A stretch of 64,000 nt of DNA from Pithys albifrons albifrons (taxonomy: Eukaryota; Chordata; Aves; Passeriformes; Thamnophilidae). Numbering within the stretch: the stretch's first letter is position 1; every line of letters starts with the position of its first letter. Below, piece after piece: positions 1 to 14,100 of the stretch. The stretch spans positions 39,792,490 through 39,856,489 of the forward strand of contig NC_092459.1 in the NCBI RefSeq assembly GCF_047495875.1, in the 5' to 3' direction. The notes below the pieces were generated by a model. The model saw nothing but the letters and a program-made list of their open reading frames with translations, did not search any database and was not told the origin of the DNA. The translations under genes were made by a program, and so were the position numbers.

Positions 1-2601
1 AGAGTGAAACTGCAGAATAAGATGACCAAGATGTGGTGAATTTATTTCTGGTGACATAAGAAATAAGTTAAGAAGCACTTAAAAGCATTAATAGTGATGA
101 GATCCTGCCTTTATAGCTGGCTAGCATCAGGCCTTTTTTAGGGCTCACTCAGTATGTGCTGTAAGTATTCAATGACAATATTCAAGACACAATCCTGTAA
201 TGTCATTACAAGGTCCCCTCACAGTCACTTGCACATTTCCTTTGGCACAGCAATTTTTTTTTTGATGGGGGACAGGGTCAACAGTCAAGAAATCCCTGCC
301 CTCTAATAAGACAGCAGGAGAAGAAAAACACTTGCTAAGCACTTCAGCTGTTCTCAGATTCATAAAAAACATCATGTTGTGGAGACTATAATGTTTCTTT
401 TTCCTGTTGGTCAGCTGCTAGAAAACCTTTGGGAGTTTACTGGGTAAAAGCTCCAGAAACTCTGCTGCCCTTCCCACTCTTGCCTTGGTACAGTAGCTAT
501 GGCAGAACTTCTAGTGCCAGATATACCATCACAGGCAACACTTTCCATTATGCTGGAGGGGAGGACAGGAGAATTCATCCTCTCCCAGACATTAAAACTA
601 TTAAAACCAATACAGGAAACTCTTCAGATCCTCAGAATGCTGATGAAGAGCACAAAAAACCCATGAAAATGCGGAAAGTGGCAAGACACTGATGCCTCCA
701 AGAAGGGAAAGAAATTTGGGACCAGAGTAGAGAAAGCAATTGGATTTCACTCTGACAGTTTGATTTGGGTTTAAGCTCACACTCAAACCTTCAACCCCTT
801 GGAATTATCACAGTGCATTTCAGTCTGTGCATTACTCTAACAAAATCTCAAAGTTCTGTTCTTTCTCTAATTTTGCACTTTTCACACTGCAAGAGAGTCT
901 TTTTATCAATCTTAGTCTGTATCCCAACCTTCCTGCGTAAAGGTTAAAAAGAATATATTGATTATACTGTGAAGTGTGCCAATGACATTTCTAAGGTTGT
1001 GTAGTACAAATCTATAGATAGCTAGGGAGTGTTCATGCTTGATCAAGTTCTTGTTATTACTGGGACAAGCTCAAACCCTAACAGATGAAAGATGTTTTTC
1101 AAATTACCTAGCTCTGTAAAATATTTTTCCTGAATCAGAGCATTTTAACTTCCCCTTGCTGTTAACGTAACACAAATCACAGACAAGTCTGCAGAAAGGA
1201 ACTGTGATGAAATCCTGGTTATGGGAGATCTGTCACCAGCTTCAAAGTGGTCAGTATTTCACTTCACATTCTTGATATAAACAAGGAATATAAATCTTTG
1301 TTTCTAAGCAAACATTGATTAAGGTAGTTGTGTCAGATCTACTTCTCGGCCTTTTTCTGCCTGTTTTGCAGCAGTCACATTGCTCCATAAGCTATTCTCC
1401 TCTCTGCTTCTGCAACACAACAAGAAATTCTGGAGCTTAGCACCCTACTCTCCATTAGTGGGTCCAGGAAAAGTAGCATCAGTGAAGTTTGGCTTCCCAC
1501 TGATTTGCATGCTATGGTCAGATCTCTGAATGCCTCACTGTGGAGTAGCTGTGACTGATGCTCTCTGTGCCATTGAGACATCAGAGCACTTCTCCTAGAC
1601 AGGTTCTCTGGTTTGACAAGGATTTCACTGCCTCTGAAATTTTTCCCTCAGGTTGACACAAGAAGGTCTCCTTTCTCCCAGCAGTCTATTTTTGTGAACT
1701 TTTTAGAAATCTTATGAGTATTAAAACTGCCAGACAGCTGGAAATCTTTAAAACTTGTCTGTTCAGATAGATACATGTACAGAGACTGGCAGACAAACCC
1801 TTAAGACTTGCTTCAGTAGAAAGACAAGTTACAAAGATTTAAACTTTTAGCACATTTCTGACAGGATTCCTCTATAGGTATGCAGGCTTTAGTCACAGGA
1901 GCTCAGGAACTTTCATCAGCCCTATCCACCCAGGAACAGCTGTGTTCCACACAGTTTTTGTTGCTGTTACAAGTCATTCTGTAGCCTACTGACAAAAGTA
2001 GAGAAAACATGCAATAACCCTTCAAGGGAATAAACAAATCAACCTTCAAGTCTCAAATGAGTGCTGAGACACAGGTCTCAGGGCTGACACTTGAGCTCCA
2101 GACTTTAAAATCTGCTTTGCCTGTGTGTCAGCTGCAGCTGTGAATACCGAAAGGCTGAATGGCTTTCTTGCCAACAGGAGTTGTGTATACCAGAGAGCAG
2201 TTCAGTTCATGAGTCATTGGCTAAGCAGATGTCAGAAAGTGTGCTATCTAAAGTTGATTTCTGATGGAAATGTCAAAGAATGTGTCTCTAACACTGAAGT
2301 CGCTTCTCAGAGATGGCTTGCTACTGGTTCATAACTGCTTTCTGCTCTGCCTCCATCTACCATGAAAGCTGCTATGGTACTCCCTTGTATATGTGCTCAG
2401 AGAGAACTAAACCAGGTCCTGCAAAATGAACTGTATCACCTGGCAACCTACCCAAAACTGATGACATAATTAGTGTGCTGGAACTACCCATAGTGCTATC
2501 CTTTCTTCATGGGATAAATAGAAGAATTTGAAAACATAGGGCTTTTTACACATAGGAAGAAGAACTCATGCCTGATTTCTTCCTAGAAGTGATTCTCTCC
2601 A
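1..2601. other. Unique non-coding sequence, no gene recognised
   Basis: AT-rich sequence with no recognised gene, RNA or repeat. The longest open frame (429-692, + strand, 87 codons) has no signal peptide, no domain I recognise and no clear splice context, so it is not called. A 14-base match to the start of U2 snRNA near 1343 is too short to call. Confidence 0.6.
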
Positions 2602-2647
2602 CAAAAAAAAAAAAAATAAACAAACAAAAAAAAAAAAAAACAAACAT
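2602..2647. repeat. A-rich low-complexity tract
   Basis: Two runs of 14 or more A separated by a short AAAC/AAAT-rich linker. No retroposon body is recognisable on either side, so this is treated as low-complexity sequence rather than the tail of a retrocopy. Confidence 0.85.
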
Positions 2648-2916
2648 GATCCTACAGATATAAATTTGGTCTTACTCCTCCACACCCATCTAAAAATCTG
2701 CTATGATAGAATCAAGTTCACTAAAAGCCTGCTACTTATGAGGAGGTCAACAAACTTCGATCCAAGACAAAGTGATATCTGCAAGATTTGCATATAAAGG
2801 AAGTGCTTTTTCTTTCTGTATCTTCAGAGGTACATTCATTCTTCTAATCTTTTGTTCTCCTTTTTTTTTCTGTCAAATAACTATTTACTACCTCTGAAAT
2901 ATCTAAATAAGTTCAA

Positions 2917-2963
2917 GTAGTAGTAGTAGTAATAATAATAACAACAACAACAATAATAATAAT
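2917..2963. repeat. Compound trinucleotide microsatellite (TAG)n(TAA)n(CAA)n(TAA)n
   Basis: Four successive trinucleotide blocks differ from the next by one base: TAG, then TAA, then CAA, then TAA. This is the usual pattern of a microsatellite interrupted and re-expanded by point mutation. Confidence 0.9.
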
Positions 2964-4837
2964 GCCATGTTTTAATTTTGTACCTTTAATTTGGAGATCT
3001 TGAAACACTTAATACAAAAAGATCATTATTACTAGCTTTTTTAAATACATTTGGAGACCAAAGCTTAGAACATTAAAATAACTGTTTCAAAGCTACTCAG
3101 CAGAGCTGAGAACAGAACCAAATTTTCTTTTGTCTTCATTCCCTATACCATCCTCATTCCATAAAATATTGGCAATTTATAAGGTAAAGCATACACATAT
3201 CACATATTCAAATATAAAACCCAGAAGTAAACAAGCTGAAAGAATTGAGAAATGCTTCTCAGTAAATTCTATGGCATGTGCTAGGATCAGTGTCAGGTCT
3301 ACTTGACTGTATTTTCTCTGCTGTCCACACAAATTTCTGTAGCTTAAGATCTTTCGCACTTCTCCGTATTCAGATTTCTTTTTAAAAATTCACATATTCT
3401 TATCTGTTCTATCTAGAGTTTAATACTGCAGTGTTTTTCCTATTTCTGAACTTATCAGTTCATCACCTCTCAAAACAGGCGAACTTGCAGTAGTTATCAC
3501 TTCATCTTGCAGAATGTGCAAAATGCAGACTTTGGTAGGTCCCTCATCAGCCTATTCCCTATAGTCCAGATTTTTTTTTTAATTGTTTCAGGTTTTTATT
3601 CAAATAAGTTTATGCATTTAGCAGTATTTTTCCAAAGCTTCGTGACTCTCCCACAGAGACTAAACTTCATACACTTGATGTTCTTAGAGCTATGTCCTTT
3701 CATCTTTCTAGAACAAAGCCATTTGGAAATCTCTCAGGCTTTTTGTAGCTTTTGGTAATAAATCCAGGGGGATTTTTTTTTTCTTCCCAGAGGCTCTCAA
3801 AGGGGTTTCAAATTGTATGAGGGTCTCACATGCAGTGAACAAACTGTCCCTCCCCTCTCAATTAAAGATCACTTTACTGAGGTGCAGGCAACATCTGTAG
3901 CTTGTTTTAGGGGAATCCTTAGTTCTGCACTGTGCAGGGCAGCTGCTTGGAGTTCAGTGCATGTACTCACCAGGCATTGCTTCAGGATAAGAACTTCTAG
4001 ATGAGGTCCCTTGGAGTTGTTAATTAGACAAATATTTTATAGCCCGTCTTCTTGTGAGGTAATTTGTAGCTGCATACTGAGGGATCAAGGTGGTCCACTG
4101 CTGGAGGAACAGAGACTATCTTATATTTAAAGTCCTCTGAAATGCTTTTTGGTACATAGATTCCATGTTGACTTCTCTTCCTCACTGGTCTAGTGTCCTT
4201 TAACCAAAGCTTGTATAGATACACCACAAGTAAACTGAGGCTACTTTGCCTTTTATGTTCTGTGTTATGACATATGAGCATTTACAGCCTTAGTAGGTGT
4301 TGCTTAAATGTTAAGGGTATGTATTTGTGAGGTATACATACAAGTATGTAGTGAGATCATGAGGCCAAAAGCATTTACAACTATGACTCGCAATATTCAT
4401 AACACAAAGTCATGTTAAGCAGCACACCAGTTCCTGACAACCTTCAGCAATATGGCTCCTATGTTCTGGGGGTTTTGTTGGTCCTGTGTCCAAAATAAAC
4501 CTTCAAGAAAAATCAAAATAAGAAAAGTTTGAATTCTAATGTGTACACAGAGTTCAGGTTTGCATTTTCATTGTATGAACTGTTCATATTGCTGTGTGCT
4601 GAGCTGTTCATTTAACTGCTTGCTTTTGTCCCTTTAGTTTTCTTTTAACCTTGATTTAATTATGACTAGCTTAGAGCTCAATATCAGGCAGTATTTATTG
4701 TGTTAAAGACTGAGCTTTACAACAGGTATATCATTATGGCCAAAAAAGTCGCTGGATCCCTCAAGAGAATGTCTGTGACAATATTAAGACTCTGCTTTAT
4801 GAAGGAAACAATTGAATTTGACCAACTCCACTGGGGA
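2964..4837. other. Unique non-coding sequence, nothing recognised
   Basis: AT-rich sequence. Only short open frames (85 codons or fewer) without recognisable protein similarity. No RNA gene, LTR or CR1 sequence was seen. Confidence 0.55.
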
Positions 4838-5284
4838 GTTTGGATTCGAAGGGACCTTTAAAGTTACCTAATACAATGCCCTACAATAAGCAGGAATATA
4901 TTCAACTAGATCAGGTTGCTCAGAGGCTTGTCAACCTGATCTTCAGTGTTTCCAGGATGGGGCATCCACCACCTCTGTGTGCAACCTGCTCCAGTGTTTC
5001 ACCACTGAGTAAAAACTTACTTCCTCATAAGTAATCTAAATCAACCACCTTTAAGTTTAAAGCCATTACCCCTCATCTTATTGCAACAGGCCCTTATAAA
5101 AGGTTTATCCCATCTTTCTTATAAGCCCTCCTTAAGTACTGAAAAGCTGCAATATTGTCCTCCTGGAGCCTTCTCGTCTTCAGGCTGAACAATCCCAACT
5201 CTCTCAGCCTCTCCTCACAGGAGAGGTGCTCCTTACATCTGATCATTTTTGTGTCCCTCCTCTGGACTCACTCCAACAGGTCAA
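4838..5284 (-). mobile_element. CR1 LINE 3' fragment
   Basis: The sequence reads as the complement of an avian CR1 3' end. It starts near GAAGGGACCTTTAAAG and runs through the typical TCAACTAGATCAGGTTGCTC and TCTCTCAGCCTCTCCTC blocks, ending after a CTCCAACAGGTC block. The terminal repeat normally found at the 3' tip has been lost. Only the 3' UTR and the last part of ORF2 are covered, as expected of a 5'-truncated copy. Divergence and small gaps are visible, so it is old. Boundaries are accurate to about 20 bases. Confidence 0.88.
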
Positions 5285-8200
5285 GTTGGAGTATGAGCAA
5301 AGCTGGATCTAAGGTCTGCCTGCTTCCAAAATCTCTGTACACTTTTAACAGTGAATATATAAATTTTTAACATCTTGTAATATTTACAAGCTTTTAGCAT
5401 GCATCCAGGTTCTATGTCTTCTAAACCAAAAGTATGATACGATTAATATATATTTTTATCTAAAATCTGAAACTATATGTCACAGTCCTAGAGACCTTTT
5501 TGGGAGAGTCTAATTTCAGGAAATTTCCTACTCATCAAAGGAATGAGTGATTTGAGTATATTCTATATATTTATCTCAGCTAAATTAGACATCTTAACAT
5601 CGTAAGGTTAATTTGCGAGACTGGACAGCAGAGGATTTGGAGGAGAATAAGAGACAAATGATCATGAAAGGGATGAAAGAACATGACTTTTTTACACAAG
5701 TATACCTTTTAATCAGGGAAACATATTTTATATGACTTAGTATGTAGTGTTGCTACTTAGAGTGTTTAAATTTTGGCTAGCAAGGCACAGGTGGAATGAA
5801 GCTACAGTTCTTAAAAATCTTCTCTCCCCCATCCCATCAAGTTCCAATCAATATCACAGATTCGGTACCAGAGAAGAAATAAACTCCCCAAAAGAACACT
5901 GTTGTTTCCCCAGAGGACTAAGTAAGGAGAAAGACTGCGGTGACTGTATGTCACTGATTATTCGGAGATCCTTCTGATGCAGCTGCAACTTGATCTTCAT
6001 GTATGGTTAGGGAAAAAAGTGCTGAGTCAGATAATTCTGTTTCTAAAGTATTTGACATACAAAATCACAGATTAGGAAAGAATATGATGGGCTGGAGCAT
6101 TTTTTTGCAGTGCAATGTATCTGACACACATCTAGGCCATTAATTAGAGAGAGACTCTACTGCAGTTGATTATAGGGTCTGAACATTAGTATAGTTTAGA
6201 AGTCAGAGGTGGAAAGGATCTGGTGAATTGTCAGCTTCTTGCCAATGCAAGATGCTTCTGAGCTGAAGCATGTAACTTATAATGGATAACCTTTTCTGGG
6301 TTCTATTCTTATTTCCCAAATTACAGATGAGGAATAAGAAATAAGACTTGAGATGACATTTGAGTCATGAGTCTTAGGGAAAAAAAAAAGCATTGTTAAA
6401 GACAACAACTGTGTCATGTGGGAAAGGTCATGGTTTAATTGCAAGATTGTGAAATCAGGATGCTAAGCACTGGGATAACAGGTTCAAGAGACACATTCAG
6501 TTTAATGGCTCAGTGGAATAGGGGACATTATTTTTCATTTTCTGTACAAAATAACATTTTAAAACTTTTGATAAAAAGTAAATCATAAAAAGGGGAAACC
6601 TAATTTACCTGAATATATCTGATTTTTAAGTGATAAATTGCACCTATTAGACCCTTCAGAAAAAGATACTTCTTATTTAAAATAACTCTTACAATACAAA
6701 ACCTTCAAAATTTGATCCTGAAATAGATGTCTTATCTAGATTTTATCAAAATCAATTGTCTACAGAGAGATCAGTGAAACCCAAGTAATTTTAGCAACAG
6801 TAGCTGAAGTGAAATAACTGAGTAGCACGTAGACAGCCATTCTTGACAAACATGATGTTATTCAAAAAAACAAGATGGTACCTTTAATTATGAGAGAACA
6901 TTATATTCTGAAGAAAATACTATTTACAGTATGTCAAAATGAGGATAAAGGAAAAGTTCTCAAGGTACTCTTTGCATTCAGGTAGCTTAGAAATGTAAAT
7001 ATTTTGATACTAGTGTTAACCTGGTGCTTTACTGAAATGAATTTTTGTCATCTAGAATTTATTTCAGACTTGTAGTAGTTGGATTGGCATCATGTGGGAC
7101 TGAACTCAATTTATCCAAATTACATATATCTTGCAGGCAGTGCAATTTTCCATAAGCTATCTTGTCGATATGTCTCAACCCTGACCTACTTATGCCAACT
7201 CCAAAGACGAACACCTTTTTCAGCCTCCATCTTCATTCAGTCCTTGGTGTGTTTGCTGATCTTTCCAATTAGTGTCCTTGAAGAAGAGGAAATGGGAGGG
7301 CTGTTTGATGTGGACATCAAGTTTAGGACCACCAAGTCATGCCTCAGAGTTTTTTGCATTAGCCAGCCAACACTTACTCAGTTACCCACCATGATGCCTG
7401 ACATCAGTTTTGTCCCTTTACCTACGATTATGATATGAAATAGCAGAGCTGTCTCACATTCTAGCTCGTGAAAACTGTTGGCATGTGTTGATGTATGTTT
7501 TCTTAATTATGACTGCCATACACCTCCGATTAGCGATTACATAATACAATCTGTTCTGTATGTGATTTGAACTAACAGATTCTACTATTATGGACATATA
7601 TAAGCACCTAGAAAGATGGATAAGCCCAGTGCCATGGAGGTGATAGACTGAGCAATCCAACAGCAATCCCTGTGTCATTCAGTCTCCTGTTGAGTGTGAA
7701 TTTAAATCATTTAAATCCTGAATATTTCAATCCTTTGAATATTAGAAAATTTAAATCCTTTAAGAATTCCTTTAGAAAAAAAATATGAATCAAGAACAAA
7801 TGATAGGATTAATAAAGCCATTGTTCACTTGGATTTGAAAATCCATCATGAATTTTCTAAATCTCAAACTGTTTAGTTAGGTTTTAGTTTTCACACTTGA
7901 TGTGCTTGATCTTAAATCGTTCAGTAATAAAACAGAAATATTACAAATCAGCCTAGTTAAATTAGAATATTCATAAAGTGAGGTGCCATAAGAGAGTCAT
8001 TTACTGTCTTAGAAAGTTCACTTATATAGCTCAAATAGATGAAAAATATTCTGTAATAAAATATAGTGTATATATCAGGATCAACACCAACCCTATCCTA
8101 CATCTATGGGATTTTATGCATCTCTGGGTATTGAGAATAAGCCTCTACCAACATCAGATTCATTGGAAGTCTTTTAAACTTCTGGACATGCTGACTGAGG

Positions 8201-10350
8201 GAATATTTGTTCTCGGTCCAGTCCAAGCCAGAAGAGAGGCTGAGCAATCTTTCTGCAAGTCTAAAACTAGAGTGAAGCAAGCCACCAGTTCCCCCTTACC
8301 TTAGAGATGTTAGGTTCACTGACTCTAAGAAAGTAAGTACTGGTCCTGAGTAGGACTAGACTTAGAAATATTTTAGATATTTATGCCTTTTAAAATTTTT
8401 GCCTTTTCAAATTAAAACTATCTTATCTTTTAAAATTTAGGCTTTTAGTTTTCCAGCTTCACTTTTGTATGGCCAGATATAGGACAGAGCATAAAATAAC
8501 AAAAATAATATAAGAAAATATCTGGAAATGGATGGAAGAAATTGGTGGAAAACTCAGAGGTTGAGAAGATCCATTACATCTGTTTGATGATGAAGCTGTG
8601 CCTCTAGATCCTCTCTGTGAAAGGCCTTTCACAAGAGTGAACATGTGGAGGATTTTGCTCATCTCTGGTCTTTTTATATAACCCTTATCTGGAAGGCAAG
8701 AAAGAACAAAATTGCTTTCACGGTCTTTGGTACTATTTTGCATCTAATTTTTTTTTCACAATTAAAGTCACTGTAAAGATTTTGAAATATAAAATACACA
8801 CAGGGGAAAATTTATTTTTGAAACCATGGAAGAAACCCAAATAATTCAAATTAATAGAGACTCCTTAGGCCAAGTGACACTCACAATTCTCTTCAACTTT
8901 CTTCATCGTCCTCAAAGTGTCCAGACACACCAGACTCATCAGTCTCCTTTATCAGGAGAGCTTCATCTGAAAACAGTGGGCTACAGGAGTGTAACAATAG
9001 TCTTAATAACTACAACCTTGTCTCAAACAACAGAACAAAAGCTGATGGGACATGAACTGACGATAGTCTGTGTAAGTGAATATAGAGCCCCGTTTGGGTT
9101 TTTTTTCAGAATTTAGGGGAAATGTAAGATTCAGTGACAGGTGGAGTCAGGAGGAGGGCAACTTTTGCATGAAAATAACTTGAACTACACTTTTAAGTGT
9201 TTGCACTACAAAAGTTCATGCCCCTAGTTATTGGCAAGACAAATCCTGAAGTTCTTGAATAGCTAAACTGAAAGTTACTTTTAAGTTTAAACTGTTCATA
9301 AGTCAATCCCTTTTTTTTCTCAGTTCTTTTTCCAATACAAATATGGGTTAGGAAAAAAAAATCTACACCACTATGTTGCCAATTTTGTGAACAGATATTT
9401 TTGCAGTCAAATTTTATGTTTCCTCAGATCACTCTCTTCCCAAATCACAAAACTTAGATTATAATGACAATGTAGTTTAATGGAAAATACACTTACAGTT
9501 TCATAACTTTCCATTTTGGACACTATGGCAGCCTACTGAATATTCAGTTTGTCTAAGCTTGTGTCTTCATTTGAGCTTTCCCATTTTCAGAAGGCTGTTT
9601 AAGAAAAATTAATGCATTGGATAAAACTTTTCATCATTAAGAGTCAGTCTTCATCCTTATACCAGACAGTTCCTCCCTTTCTAAAATATCCTGTTCCCAT
9701 CCCACCTACAAATGTGCATTTAATTTTTGTTCTGTAAATTTAGTTTTCATATGTCATTTATCTTGCAAGAACAAAAGGCCTGGTTTTGAGAATGTTTGTT
9801 GTGTGTAGTAATCCAACAGAAGTAGGAAGAATCACTGAGTATGTGCATTGGGGATATTTAAACTCTGACTGTCTGAAGTGTACCCAAGAACATGAAGCTG
9901 GTGCTTAATGAAGATACTATAACCTTTCAGGTTATGGTTTTTTATTCGAAATTTAAAACAAACCTAATAAACAAAAAAATTAAAAGACAAGAAAAAATTG
10001 TATCAGAATAGTCCACTTCTACAATCCAACACTAAAACATGAATCTTAGAGTCTGCAGCAGGATTAGGGCCAGAAGTGCCTCTGTACATTGTATGAAACT
10101 AAGCATCATACTTTTCATGTCATGAATTCATTTCACCAGTTTTTAAATTTTCTTTTCCATTGTCTAAAGACTATTTGTAGAAACACATTTTAGGTCATTA
10201 CAATGTTTCCAGAAAGGGTATGCTATTATTTCTAAAAAGATATGTCTAATACTTTTATTGCCTGTCAGTCCACATGTAGCTAAATACTATATACATCAAA
10301 CCGCAAGGGTAAAGAAGGAATCTCTCACTTTCACTTTGCTTTCTCTACCT
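5285..10350. other. Unique non-coding sequence, nothing recognised
   Basis: About 5 kb of AT-rich sequence with no recognised gene or repeat. The largest frames (7079-7438, 119 codons; 7978-8304, 108 codons, both +) show no known domain. Around 7690-7760 the string TTTAAATC recurs several times, giving local low complexity. Confidence 0.55.
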
Positions 10351-10372
10351 CACACACACACACACACACACA
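10351..10372. repeat. (CA)11 microsatellite
   Basis: Uninterrupted CA dinucleotide run, followed by imperfect CATA units. Confidence 0.95.
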
Positions 10373-10562
10373 TACTCATGCATACAGACATACGCAAAAG
10401 GAATGGTTTGGCCTCTAGCTTCCCAAATTATTCAAATTCTTTTTCAGCAGAAATGCCAATAAACTGAGAAACCCTATAACCACAAAAGAATGCCATATCC
10501 AGGAAAGGGAGAGGTGAAAAGAGGAGTATCTGCGCTATGACACTACACCTGGGAACTCTAGG

Positions 10563-11140
10563 GTGAAAAATACAGTCTCACACTGTGAAAAGCAGATCAT
10601 CAGAGCAGACTCACTAAATCACCTTTCACTTGTAAATACACAGGCAAAGCACCCTGGCCTCATAGCAGCCAGTAAGTGCCTACCTATTTGTAATGCTGCA
10701 AACACAGTTAGTAACATATTTGTTAGCAGGTGTCACTGTGATGAGAAGAGCAGACGGCAGTCAGCCTGTAATTATTGTGTGAACCCAATAGGCGTTACAC
10801 ACTTCATTTTGGAACACATCACAGAATTCTTTAATAGCTGGCCTGATTATTAAGATCTTAAGTTAATTTGTGCAAATGTTATAAAAGTTAAGCAAGATGA
10901 TATTAACATTATACAAATAAGCATGGTTCTGCCTGTTAGCTTGAACATACGGCAAGAAACAGAATGACACTATCCAACACTGCAAATTTACATTTAACAA
11001 AATCACTAAGTAACAATTTTACAGTCATCTTAATTTGCATCACTAAAACCTGGCAGCATTTCACCCAAAATGCATTAGCAGGAGCTATTTATAAGATCAG
11101 TATCAAGGTTCTCATTTAAAGCCAGTGAAATAATATGATT
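10563..11140. promoter_or_regulatory. Candidate conserved non-coding element
   Basis: Sequence of mixed composition without simple repeats, holding several transcription-factor-like sites: TAATTATT (homeodomain type) at 10769-10776 and a perfect octamer ATTTGCAT (POU type) at 11033-11040. The texture resembles developmental enhancers in gene deserts. This is inference only; conservation was not measured. A 96-codon open frame (10563-10853) is unlikely to be coding. Confidence 0.25.
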
Positions 11141-14100
11141 GTTAGAAAAGTCACTACAATGATGCCTAACCTACTTAGAAAAGTTCAGTTAAGGATCACC
11201 ATCACTGCTCCATGATCACTTCTTAAAACAATTCATAGTCAAATGACTGTGAAAAGGTAAATTTGGGTCAAAGGTGGCAAAATATAATCTGACTTCTGAG
11301 GGCAATCAAAGACCATCATATTGTTTACTATCTAGGGTGTGAGCATAAGCACTTCACAGTGCAGATGTTTTTAATCTATATTTGTCCAACATGGTATAGA
11401 GAAGCCACGACTTGCATTGATTTTGTCACTGTTTGTGAAGCAGGTGTGAGCTAATGGAGGCAGGATCTGATTCCCAGCCCTGTCTCCATGTCAAGAATCA
11501 ATCTCCCCTTTAGATCAAGTCCTGCTTTTTTCCCCAGTGCAATGGGAAAAGAAGCAAGGAGAGATGGGGCAGACTTGGTTCTTAGCATGAAGATGGACCA
11601 CAGTAGCAGAGAATGCACAAAAACATGGAGACAAGAAGCCTTTCCAGATCCCACAGTTTAAGAAATACATTAGTACCAATAATTGATTTAATTATAGAAA
11701 TTTAATTAACCTTGCCTGCCTTTGAAATAGTGATATATTCCTACCAGACCAAAATTTCCTCTCAGATCTGCTCTATAGTTCTTAATTACATTGATCTACT
11801 ATACTGACATATGAATTTTCCTTTATACCAGTTGAATACTGAAGCAAACTGCTATCATATGGATTTGAACAGAACTCTGCCCTCAGATTATATATAAAAA
11901 AAACCCCTATGACAAAAAGGCTGAGTTTCTGACAGAGTACACCACTTGTATGCTGCTTTATATAATATGAATAATTTATATTGCTAAAAGTGCTTCCCCT
12001 GAAATATGGGTAGAAGCGGGTAATTGCCCATGGATAATTTTTTATATATTTTGTAGGAGGAACATATCTCAACCCAAGAAAATACACAGGTGCTAGGGCA
12101 CAACTTTCAGATATGAATGACTCAATGAATCATGAATGACTATGATTTTCATGGGACCTAATGGTTTAACACACACTTAAATACATAACAAATGCATGGA
12201 AAACCCTACACAATCTAAATTGTGTAGCACAGGGTGGACTCTGAACTCTTCTGAGCACTTCAACTGCTTGAAGTTTAAACCATAAATGAATATATACATA
12301 TGGGGGCAGCTTTGAAGTGGCTGATAGTCGCATCCATCTCCACGACAAGTTTATAAACCTTTCTGAAATCTTCCTCTGTTGCTCTGTCTTAATAGTGACA
12401 TATAGTGGCTGCATGGTGCAACAGAGGTTCAAGAGAACAGTATTTCACAAATTAGAACAGCATTTAACATATGTCAACATATCAAAGTTGTTATGCCACA
12501 CAGCAAGTTTCCATACACATTGTTTTTATTGGTATTTAAACAGAGTTCCTGTTCATTCACATATCCATGCAACTGGAGAGAGTATTTTAACAAATAATGT
12601 GTCTTAACTCTGAGTTTTTTTCTGGGCTACAGCATAGGCTGTCTGTGTTGTAAGATCTGGTCTGGCACAAAACAGCACCAGAGAGAAAGCAGCAGGTCAG
12701 AAATGCTCCAGAAAATATGTAATAGCTTTGTATTTTGAATATTAGCCTTTAGATCAGGTAATCATTTTACAGTTGGGCAGGTAGTGAAGTTAGCCCACTT
12801 CTCCATTGTGCTGAAGGTTCCAATCACAACAGTTGTTCATCTTCCACAGTGGCACCACTCATTCCTGCTGCTGTTGCTGCAACTACCATCTCATTGCCTC
12901 TGCTTTTAAGACACTCATCTTGGTAAACTAGGTGGAATTTCTCCTATGAATTGGTGATTTAGCCCAAAAAACCTACCAGTGTCTGAAAATGAAATTGGTT
13001 GTTCTGGGACTAACCCCATTAAAACAAGGAATGCATAAGGAAAACCTGTTTTCTTTGTCTGCTTCAAGTACCAAAATCTGTCTAAAACATAGCTTGACCA
13101 ATCCCTATTACCCCTTTTTCTGTCCTGGCAGGTATTATTTCTCTCTAGTTAATGGTGCTTTGTATTACCTTCCCTAATGCATGGCACACAACCATCTGAC
13201 CTCCCTCTGTACACCATGTTCCTTCCAACGTAAAATGATATTTAGATATTATTGCAAAACTTCATCTCTCCACCTGGAGCAAGACAAGGGAGTATATGAG
13301 TTATCTTCTGCAAATAAAACCACTATTAAAAGCCTGAGGAAAATAGGTGTTAATCCATTGATTATAGTCCTGAGGAATTTGGAGCATCAAAAAACACTTA
13401 ACTAGGGGGATGTACTCCTCCTAGGTCCATTTTCCAGCAACATGAGAGAGAAAAACTGGAAAATGCAAAGCCATCTTTAGGAATCATTATCAGTTTTACT
13501 GAGATTAAAACTGCTATTATTTGATAGTCACATATGCATGCACACTGGCACTATGGAGCATAGTTAAGGTGCTCTATGTTTGTCTGTTTCTTCATTTGTT
13601 TGCACCATTTTAAATGCAAATATTAATTCTGAAATTCCTATGGCTATAACAAAAATGCACTGCTTACTTTCCTGAAGATTTTATTTCTTCTGTGGATGTC
13701 TAGATTTAATTTTTCAGGTTAAATTGGGAAAATGTTGGGTTTGGGTTTTGTGAAGAAAATATATATTCCAGGAGCAGAACTGTCTTGATTGATATGTTAT
13801 GCATCCATCAGTTGGGTTACATGGACTATGAGTCAGGGTATAATTCTGTCCTATGTCAGCATTTTCCTTTCCAAGTGCTTGAGACTGTGCATTGCAGAAA
13901 CACGCTTCTGGGGAGAATACTTCAGAAAATTGTGCTAACTCCTTGGTTCCTTCCATCACCACAATGTCATATTAGGAGGCACAAAGTGACATCTTGATAT
14001 ATTGCTTATAGCCTCATATAAGGTAAAGTCTTATTAGAAAGTAATAAAAGTGACCTCCTGCTTTTTTGTCCATAATCTTGTATTACGTTAAGATGGAAAA

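Noticed and set aside
1343..1356. 14-base match to the 5' end of U2 snRNA (CTTCTCGGCCTTTT)
   Set aside because: The match stops immediately on both sides and no Sm site or later U2 sequence follows; too short to call a U2 pseudogene.
2602..2647. Poly-A tail of a processed pseudogene
   Set aside because: No retrocopy body or target duplication was found beside it, and the tract is interrupted like a simple repeat.
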